The notes under the pieces were generated by a model. It ran no database searches and was not told where the DNA came from. It saw nothing but the letters and a program-made list of their open reading frames with translations. Shown piece after piece: positions 1-5,001 of a DNA stretch of 5,001 nt. Both the position numbers and the translations under genes were made by a program. Numbering within the stretch: position 1 is the stretch's first letter; each line of letters begins with the position of its first letter. This stretch comes from Lawsonibacter sp. (GTDB lineage Bacteria > Bacillota > Clostridia > Oscillospirales > Oscillospiraceae): contig JAAWNI010000261.1 of NCBI GenBank assembly GCA_022798855.1, positions 1-5,001 of the forward strand, read 5' to 3'.

Positions 1-9
1 GGGCCGCTC

Positions 10-85
10 TGTAGGGGCGCACATTGTGCGCCCGTGTTTACCGGGCCTATCGTACAACAGCGGGCGGACAATGTCCGCCCCTACA
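10..85. repeat. Paired palindromic repeat element (REP/MITE-like)
   Basis: The ends are perfect 10-bp inverted repeats, TGTAGGGGCG at 10-19 and CGCCCCTACA at 76-85. Inside are two perfect palindromes with 9-bp arms around a single central base: GGGCGCACA/TGTGCGCCC (15-33, centre T) and GGGCGGACA/TGTCCGCCC (62-80, centre A). The two palindromes are also inverted copies of each other, differing at two positions that change together so that each stem still pairs. A 5-bp stem (GCCCG 30-34 with CGGGC 42-46) could form as an alternative fold in the middle. No coding capacity, transposase or clear target-site duplication is seen. Short palindromes starting GTAGGGGCG are, as far as I recall, common between genes of gut Clostridia; that is family knowledge, not something shown here. 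A non-autonomous mobile or REP-type element is the likeliest reading. Confidence 0.7.
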
Positions 86-102
86 ACAATCCAATCAATT
101 AA

Positions 103-108
103 AGGAGG
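103..108 (+). promoter_or_regulatory. Ribosome binding site of the small tail-like gene
   Basis: AGGAGG lies seven bases before the ATG at 116 and is a near-ideal Shine-Dalgarno sequence. It decides the start: the same frame stays open upstream to a GTG at 26, but that GTG sits inside the palindromic element with no ribosome site, and the extra residues do not look like the family. Only about 17 bases separate this site from the end of the repeat at 85, so no normal promoter fits between them. Transcription must begin inside or before the repeat. Confidence 0.85.
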
Positions 109-115
109 AAACAAC

Positions 116-577
116 ATGCCTAGCAATCAAACACCCAACTACAAGCTCTCACAATGGGAGCGTACGGACAAGGTCCAGATGGAGGATTTCAACGCGGACA
201 ACGCCAAGATTGACGCCGCCATCAAGGCCGAGGCCGACGCCCGCACCGCCTTAGCCGCCCAGGTGGCGAAAAAAGGGAATTGCCGTGTCTGGGCCACCAG
301 CTACATCGGGACCGGCACCTGCGGCATGAATGGCCCCACATCCGTCACATTCCCGGAGAAGCCTCTGTTTGCCATGATCTTGACGCCCGGTTCCATAGAA
401 ATCGCGTGGATCACGCCTGGAAACGGCTTCCTTGTATACAGCAAGTCAAATCAGCTGACCTGGTCCGGCAATACCGCGTCCTGGTTCCATGATTACCCAA
501 ATGGCGAGCCCCAGAATCAGCTGAACTATAAAGGCAGCAGATACAATGTCCTCGCTTTCTTTATGACTGACAAGTAA
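116..577 (+). CDS. Small phage tail-fibre-like protein
   Basis: This 153-residue protein has no signal peptide and no membrane segment. Residues 6-14 (TPNYKLSQW) form a conserved-looking opening that I recognise from many short prophage tail-region proteins of Clostridia. Residues about 18-52 are a charged, alanine-rich helix (motif FNADNAKIDAAIKAEADA) that could form a trimeric coiled coil. Residues about 57-153 are beta-rich and glycine- and aromatic-rich, with YIGTGTCG near 63, a VTFPEKPLFAMI stretch near 77-88, LTWSGNTASW at 114-123 and QLNYKGSRYNVLAFF near the end. This pattern is typical of C-terminal domains of Firmicutes phage tail-fibre or tail-tip proteins. The role is therefore probably structural or receptor-binding in a phage or tail-like particle. 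Only one such gene is visible, so whether it ends a prophage operon or stands alone as a remnant cannot be told. It has its own ribosome site and a strong terminator 35 bases after the stop. The 5' side is preceded by a palindromic repeat. Exact function is unknown. Confidence 0.85.
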   Translation: MPSNQTPNYKLSQWERTDKVQMEDFNADNAKIDAAIKAEADARTALAAQVAKKGNCRVWATSYIGTGTCGMNGPTSVTFPEKPLFAMILTPGSIEIAWITPGNGFLVYSKSNQLTWSGNTASWFHDYPNGEPQNQLNYKGSRYNVLAFFMTDK

Positions 578-611
578 GACGACCGCGCGCTCTGGGGCGG
601 AGAGGGCAGGG

Positions 612-644
612 AAAGGCCCCCGGCAAAACCGGGGGCCTTTTTTT
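612..644 (+). terminator. Intrinsic terminator after the small gene
   Basis: A perfect 12-bp stem, AAAGGCCCCCGG (612-623) pairing with CCGGGGGCCTTT (629-640), closes a CAAAA loop and runs into seven consecutive T (638-644). This is a textbook Rho-independent terminator for plus-strand transcription of the small gene, whose stop is at 575-577. Read from the minus strand, the same stem is followed by only three T and then CCC, so it would be a weaker stop for the large surface-protein gene ending at 681. It may work in both directions. Confidence 0.93.
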
Positions 645-646
645 CC

Positions 647-668
647 AGTTTCGGAAAGGTCCGAAACT
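647..668. repeat. Second inter-gene hairpin
   Basis: AGTTTCGGA (647-655) and TCCGAAACT (660-668) are a perfect 9-bp inverted repeat around the tetraloop AAGG. It starts two bases after the T-tract of the terminator and ends 12 bases before the stop codon (681-683) of the minus-strand surface-protein gene. On that strand it is the first structure in the 3' untranslated region, followed by GG and an A-tract rather than a T-tract, so it is not a standard terminator alone. It could act as an mRNA 3'-end stabiliser or as part of a two-stem stop together with 612-640. Confidence 0.6.
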
Positions 669-680
669 TGGGTTCAGGGA

Positions 681-3600
681 TTAGGCAGAGGCCTTGACCT
701 TGAGGTCAACATCAGCAGCACTGGGTGCGCCAGTCCGAGTGATAGTCGCAGTCACGGTGAATTCTGCCTGAGCCGCAGTACCAGTACCAGAGGCCACACC
801 CTCAGTTGTCAGCTCTTTGAAGGCAAAGCTCAGCGCAATGCCATTCCCAGTGCTGTCATCCAGAAGCTTAGCAACCAGGGCCTTGGCGGCATCCTCGTCA
901 AAATCAATCTCGGTTGTTTTGTGAGTGAAGGTCAGAACAACAGAGGCATCCTTAGTGGTCTTGCTGGCCTCAGCGCTAATTGTCCAATCGGTAGACAGGT
1001 TATCGCCCTCGACCACGTCGGTCTTGAGTGTGGCAGAAATCTTCACGGGCACGGTGCAGGCTTTGTCGGTATTGACCGTAACCTTGAGAGCTCCATCGGC
1101 TTTCCAGTCGGTAGCGGTGCCAGCAACAATAGCAGTAGTGCCGAGCGTAGTGGTGTCGTCAGCAGCAACGCCTTTCCGGGTGCCGTTAGCATAGGTGACA
1201 TCGAAAGTGATGCCGGCATTCTTAAGAGCGGCAGCATTGACGGCGGTGCCCCATCCGGTCCATACGGTCTTGGTGGCGTCGCTCATAGCAATACCTGTGA
1301 TAGCGGTGGCGGGCAACGCCTCAACAATCACCAGCATCTTTACGGGAGTAGAGCTCTTCATAACCTCATTGCCAAGCTCACTATCCGTAGTACCAACATT
1401 GGAGGCCTTATAGCCAGCGGGAACGCTCTTGAGCAGGTCAGCGGTCAGCGTACCGAAACCAGCGGCGTCCAGAGGAACATTAACAGTTTCGGTTCCAATC
1501 AGAGTGCCAGCCTTAGTTGCCTTATACTCCACGCGAACCGCCTGGTTGCCCTCAGCAGGAGGAGTAACAGCGCCGCCCTTGACATACTCGAAGGTAATCA
1601 CGGGACGCTCGTCGTACTTCTTCCACAGCAGGTACATGGGATCCTGGACAGCTTTGAAGCCCTTCTTGGACAGGTCGGGGGCGTCAATCTCAGCCACGTC
1701 GGTGCCGTCGGTGGGACGGGCGACCTTGCGGATCTCATAGAACTCGGCCTTGCCGCCGGGCAGCTGGGTGCGGATTTCCACATCGATGGTGGCCTGGCCG
1801 ATGCCGGTATCGCTCTTAGTCTCGGCCACGGTGTCGGAGTAGAACACGACCCACTCAGCCACGCCGTTGCTGTTCAGAACGGCGGTGATGATGCCCTTGA
1901 ACTCCTTCTCGCCGGTGGCCTTGTCAGCGTCGCCCAGGCTGTCGATGGCCTCCTGGACGGAGCCGTAGGCGCGGGTCTTCCAATCAGAGACGGCCTTGCC
2001 GGCGTTGTCGATGTAGCCCTCGTGCTGGCGGACAACGGCCTTGGCGTCGCGGATGAAGTCGATGCCGTAGTCGTGCTGGCCGTCCAGGACGTACAGGGTG
2101 CGGCCCTGGAGGCGCAGAGTGCCTTCCTGAGTGGTCTTGAAGGTCTTGCCGGAAGAGGTGTGCTCCACAAGGTTGGTCCGGGGACGGGTGACGTAGTTGA
2201 AGGTGACGTTAGCGGTGTTGGAGTCGCCGGTGAGGACCACGTCGTAGATGCTCTCCTCGTCGTCCACCTTGTGGCCGGTGGTCAGGATCTCGCCGAAGGG
2301 ATAGCCATAGATCTTGTCCTCAGCGACGGTCAGGTCGCCGTTATCAGCCTTGCGCACGATCTCCTTCACGTCGGTGACCACGTCGCCGGCGGCGTTGTAG
2401 CGCAGCTCAACGATCTCGTACTGGTTTTTGCGCATGGTGTCGATGGTGCTGGAGTACTTGCTCTCGGCCTCCTGGGTGACGATCTCACCGTTGATGACGG
2501 CCTCGAACTGCCAGTAGTAGGTGCCATTCTCATAGCGCTCGTACTTCACGGGGTCCAGGATGTAAGCCTTGGTGGCGTTGTTGCCCTCGGCCTCGCCCAG
2601 GATGACGGCGCCGATGATGAAGTGGTCCTTGTCGAACACAGCGTAGGCGTTCTCGCCCAGGTAGCTGTCAGTGCTGGGAGCGCCGACGGCGACGAAGTGG
2701 CCGTTCACATCGGTGTTCGCGGTCCAGGCGTCGTTGTCGTTGTCGGCTTTGCTACCGATAGTGCTGCCGTCGTCAGTGTTATTGGCGTAGTAGTTGCCCT
2801 GGACGCGGTTGGTGGTCTTGGTGACGATGTCCACGTCCTGCACGCCGGTGTACACGCCGTTCACGTCGGTGATGGCGTTGGTGATGTTCAGCTTGCTGCC
2901 GCCCTCGCCGCCGGCGGAAGCGCTGACCTCATCCACGTCCACGGTGATGAACACGGAGGCGTCCTCGCCATAGGCCCGGGCGGAGGTCAGGATCTGACCG
3001 GCGCCAGTGCCGGTGCCCTTGGTGTACTGCATGGTTTCGCCGATGAGCAGGTCGCCGTCGCGGCTGGTGCCGCTGTCGGTGACGCCGTCCAGGCGCAGCT
3101 TGGCGCAGTTCATCTTCAGCTCGCTGGCGTCGCCGCTGGTGACGTCGTCAGTCTTGGAAGCCAGCATCATGGCCTCGCCGTTCTTGTCCACGCAGGGCTT
3201 CAGGGTGTAAACGCCATTGGCCTCGGTGTAGGTGTACCAGCGGTTCAGCAGGTACACGCCGTCGCTCTTGTTGGTGCCCCACTGTTTGTAGTAGGCGTTG
3301 GCGTTGGCGTACTCAGCGTTGGTCAGCACGTCGTCAGCGCCGCCGTGGGACTTGTCCTTGACCATGCTCTTGATGTTCTTGTTGGTCTCGCGGACGTCGA
3401 CGGTGATGTTCTTCATGGTGCCGTCCAGGAAGATGCCAGCGGCGCTGGCGGTCTGGATGGACAGGTTGCTGTTGCGCATGTCATAGCCGGTGACAAACAC
3501 GTACTGCTTGGTGCCCTCGTGGAGATCCAGGCCCAGGAAGTAGCCGTACTCGTCCAGATAGACATTGTAGGTGTTGCTGGTCAGCAGGTTCTGGTCATAC

Positions 3601-5001
3601 TGGTCCAGCACGTCCACGTCGTAGCAGGCGCGGTCGCTGTCGTTGTACTCAGTGCCGTCCACGGTGATCTTGGTGGGGTACTTGTTGCCCTCCTGGCCCT
3701 TGCTGAACTTGGTGCCCAGAGAGAACTTGGTGATGGTGCTTTCAGCCAGGATCTCGGGCTCCTCCAGAGCGACGATTTCCAGCTTGCTGGTGTCCTTGTC
3801 GGACATCTGCACCCGGTAGAAGACCTCGTTGACCACGCCCTCCACCTCGGGCACGTCCTCGACATGGGCAGTCTTGGTCTGGCTGACCAGGTCCAGGCTT
3901 CCGCCGGTCTTGGGAACATACTTCATGTGGACCTTGAGGGTGGCGTTCTCCTTGGTCTCGCTGTAGGTGCTGGTGGCCTGAGCCAGCCAGGTGTGGATGG
4001 AGGTGATGGTAATGACCTCGTTGTCCCGGTCCAGGAAGACCTGGGTCAGCACGCCGTCGCCGGTGATGCCCACGCTCTCGGTGTTGGAGCGCTTCATTTC
4101 GGCGCCGGTAATGACCTCATCGGTGCCGACATACCCGTACTGAGTGTAGTCAGTAGCGGTGGTGCCGGTGCTGTTGTCAGCCTCGTGGCCGTCCACATAG
4201 ACCTCCAGGTCATAGTCCCGGATGGTGATGTTGTTCAGCAGATCATACAGGTCGCGGCCGCTGACGCCCTTGGTGTAGGTGGCCTCCAGCTTGGTCTTGT
4301 CCATGTAGGTGCCGATCTTCTCGGTCTTGTAGGTCCAGGTGTAGGAGGGACGCTCGAAGATGTCGGAGTCGATCCGCTTCACCAGGTTGCCGTTGTACAG
4401 CTCCTCGCCCAGCTGGCAGTAATACTGGCCGCTGTGGTCGATGTCGGAGGAGTGCTTGTTGTCGATCAGGCGGTTGTACTTGGGGTCAGTGCTGGTACGG
4501 GGGGTGTACTCAGCCTTGTAGCCGCCGATCCAGCTCTCGCCGTTGGAACCGGTGTACTCCACGCCGGGGTCGCCGGTGAAGCGCACCAGGTCGGACTGCA
4601 GGGCGTTCAGGGCCATCTGAGCCACCTCGTTGCGGGTCAGGGCCTGCTCGGCCTTGGAGTCGATCTGGGCAAACATGCCCACCTCGGTGGCCTGCTTCAC
4701 GGTGGCAAGAACGTAGTCGTCGCCGAAGTCCTGCTGATACTGGAAGTAGCCCAGGGCTTTCAGCATCATCAGGGCGGCCTGGACAGCGTTCACGTTCTGG
4801 CCAGCGCCGTACATGCCGCCGCCGATACCGGAGGTGATGCCGTTGGCGGCGCAGGCGGCCACGTAGGGGGCGGCCCAGGCGGGCACATCGCTAAAGGGGT
4901 TTGTGCCCTGGTAGTAGTTGTAGTCCAGGTTGAGCAGCTTGGACATGATGACAGCCATCTGCTCACGGGTGACATAGTCATCCGGGTTGAAGTTTCCGTT
5001 G
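681..5001 (-). CDS. Giant SLH-domain surface (S-layer-type) protein, 5' end outside window
   Basis: One uninterrupted frame runs from the right edge to TAA at 681-683, giving 1439 visible residues. The ATG at 4956-4958 is not the start: the frame continues upstream without a stop and encodes NFNPDDYVTREQ, the second half of an SLH motif, so the signal peptide and start lie beyond 5001. Order of parts: SLH motif end (4932-5000), second SLH motif (4746-4895, FSDVPAWAAPYV), third SLH motif (about 4584-4718, with LTRNEVAQM), then a long acidic, Tyr/Thr/Asp-rich ectodomain (about 1600-4570), and after a VKGGAVTPPAEGN linker a tail of small beta modules (684-1560). SLH motifs are known to bind pyruvylated secondary cell-wall polymers, so this should be an exported, wall-attached S-layer or S-layer-like protein. 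No LPXTG motif, transmembrane helix or enzyme motif is evident. It converges with the small tail-like gene. The tail uses different codons from the core. Whether it is the main S-layer subunit or one of several paralogues cannot be judged here. Confidence 0.92.
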   Translation of the reverse strand, partial: NGNFNPDDYVTREQMAVIMSKLLNLDYNYYQGTNPFSDVPAWAAPYVAACAANGITSGIGGGMYGAGQNVNAVQAALMMLKALGYFQYQQDFGDDYVLATVKQATEVGMFAQIDSKAEQALTRNEVAQMALNALQSDLVRFTGDPGVEYTGSNGESWIGGYKAEYTPRTSTDPKYNRLIDNKHSSDIDHSGQYYCQLGEELYNGNLVKRIDSDIFERPSYTWTYKTEKIGTYMDKTKLEATYTKGVSGRDLYDLLNNITIRDYDLEVYVDGHEADNSTGTTATDYTQYGYVGTDEVITGAEMKRSNTESVGITGDGVLTQVFLDRDNEVITITSIHTWLAQATSTYSETKENATLKVHMKYVPKTGGSLDLVSQTKTAHVEDVPEVEGVVNEVFYRVQMSDKDTSKLEIVALEEPEILAESTITKFSLGTKFSKGQEGNKYPTKITVDGTEYNDSDRACYDVDVLDQYDQNLLTSNTYNVYLDEYGYFLGLDLHEGTKQYVFVTGYDMRNSNLSIQTASAAGIFLDGTMKNITVDVRETNKNIKSMVKDKSHGGADDVLTNAEYANANAYYKQWGTNKSDGVYLLNRWYTYTEANGVYTLKPCVDKNGEAMMLASKTDDVTSGDASELKMNCAKLRLDGVTDSGTSRDGDLLIGETMQYTKGTGTGAGQILTSARAYGEDASVFITVDVDEVSASAGGEGGSKLNITNAITDVNGVYTGVQDVDIVTKTTNRVQGNYYANNTDDGSTIGSKADNDNDAWTANTDVNGHFVAVGAPSTDSYLGENAYAVFDKDHFIIGAVILGEAEGNNATKAYILDPVKYERYENGTYYWQFEAVINGEIVTQEAESKYSSTIDTMRKNQYEIVELRYNAAGDVVTDVKEIVRKADNGDLTVAEDKIYGYPFGEILTTGHKVDDEESIYDVVLTGDSNTANVTFNYVTRPRTNLVEHTSSGKTFKTTQEGTLRLQGRTLYVLDGQHDYGIDFIRDAKAVVRQHEGYIDNAGKAVSDWKTRAYGSVQEAIDSLGDADKATGEKEFKGIITAVLNSNGVAEWVVFYSDTVAETKSDTGIGQATIDVEIRTQLPGGKAEFYEIRKVARPTDGTDVAEIDAPDLSKKGFKAVQDPMYLLWKKYDERPVITFEYVKGGAVTPPAEGNQAVRVEYKATKAGTLIGTETVNVPLDAAGFGTLTADLLKSVPAGYKASNVGTTDSELGNEVMKSSTPVKMLVIVEALPATAITGIAMSDATKTVWTGWGTAVNAAALKNAGITFDVTYANGTRKGVAADDTTTLGTTAIVAGTATDWKADGALKVTVNTDKACTVPVKISATLKTDVVEGDNLSTDWTISAEASKTTKDASVVLTFTHKTTEIDFDEDAAKALVAKLLDDSTGNGIALSFAFKELTTEGVASGTGTAAQAEFTVTATITRTGAPSAADVDLKVKASA
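684..1560 (-). other. C-terminal beta-module tail with different codon usage
   Basis: After the Gly/Pro linker near 1550-1580 the protein changes character. About 1311-1545 encodes a small module (VRVEYKATKAGTLIG ... PVKMLVIVEA) that resembles MucBP-like or similar beta-grasp repeats of Firmicutes surface proteins. About 1080-1302 encodes ITGIAMSDATKTVW ... ITFDVTYANGTRKG, which resembles bacterial Ig-like (Big_3/Big_4-type) domains. The last part, about 684-1020, is a Thr/Ala-rich beta domain that I do not recognise, ending DLKVKASA. Module names are by resemblance only. In this tail Thr is mostly ACT and Gly often GGT, whereas the core prefers ACC and GGC. Confidence 0.6.
4584..5000 (-). 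other. SLH cell-wall-anchoring region of the surface protein
   Basis: Three successive SLH motifs are visible. The first is cut by the window edge but keeps its conserved second half, NPDDYVTREQMAVIMSKLL (4932-4988). The second begins FSDVPAWAAPYVAACAANGI (4836-4895) and continues to MMLKALGY, but where the family usually has a TRAE/TREQ-like tetrad it reads NVNAVQ. The third is divergent in its first half (ATVKQATEVGMF) but keeps LTRNEVAQMALNAL. Three SLH motifs usually form a three-pronged wall-polymer binding unit, so this is probably the complete anchor apart from the missing beginning of motif one. Confidence 0.88.

Noticed and set aside
1..90. CRISPR-like repeats from the two similar palindromes
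   Set aside because: There are only two copies, inverted relative to each other, with a single 28-bp gap and no further repeat-spacer unit.
26..115. Upstream extension of the small gene to a GTG at 26
   Set aside because: The GTG lies inside a palindromic repeat and has no ribosome site, while the ATG at 116 has an ideal AGGAGG seven bases away and the family-typical TPNYKLSQW opening.
420..577. Diversity-generating retroelement variable region at the end of the tail-like gene
   Set aside because: Tail-fibre C-termini are common targets, but no template repeat, no reverse transcriptase and no cluster of AAY codons in a C-type-lectin-like end is seen. The window alone gives no support.
925..1740. 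Plus-strand open frames opposite the surface-protein gene (925-1194, 1195-1413, 1429-1740), and others near 3007-3486
   Set aside because: They are antisense to a continuous 1439-codon frame, lack ribosome sites and give low-complexity Ser/Val/Ala-rich products typical of shadow frames in GC-rich coding DNA.
4956..4958. ATG at 4956-4958 as the start of the surface-protein gene
   Set aside because: The frame remains open to the right edge and the upstream codons encode the conserved part of an SLH motif (NPDDYVTREQ). No ribosome site precedes this ATG.
1043..4981. Alternative minus-strand frames within the surface-protein gene (1043-1237, 1598-1783, 1874-2170, 3581-3919, 4790-4981)
   Set aside because: Arg/Pro/Ser/Thr-rich products in a shifted frame of a clearly coding region; no start signals.

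Overview
The window holds two genes that converge on a short terminator region. They suggest a moderately high-GC gut Firmicute of the Oscillospiraceae/Clostridia type, such as relatives of Flavonifractor or Intestinimonas. The basis is the strong AGGAGG ribosome binding site, the very large S-layer-homology (SLH) surface protein with strong C-ending codon preference, the phage-tail-like protein family, and a dispersed-type palindrome beginning GTAGGGGCG. This placement comes from recognition of families, not from any search.

Layout. Positions 10-85 hold a compact element made of two palindromes arranged as an inverted repeat with 10-bp terminal inverted repeats. It ends about 30 bp before a small plus-strand gene (116-577, 153 residues). 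That gene has a short helical N-terminus and a beta-rich C-terminal domain of the kind found in Firmicutes phage tail-fibre or tail-tip proteins. A strong intrinsic terminator (612-644) follows, then a second perfect hairpin (647-668). From 681 to beyond the right edge, the minus strand encodes one giant cell-surface protein, of which 1439 residues are visible. Its N-terminal part carries SLH motifs that should tie it to the cell-wall polymer. The signal peptide and the start of the first visible SLH motif lie outside the window. A long repeat-poor ectodomain follows, then a C-terminal tail of small Ig-like or beta-sandwich modules.

The most notable internal signal is that the last ~290 codons of the surface protein (about 684-1560) use different codons from the rest of the same gene. 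This suggests the outermost domains were exchanged or acquired separately. No promoter is visible for either gene. The small gene has too little room for one between the palindromic element and its ribosome binding site, and the promoter of the large gene lies off the right edge. I see no CRISPR array, RNA gene, transposase, or defence system. The window looks like a surface-protein locus beside a phage-like gene rather than a clearly new system.
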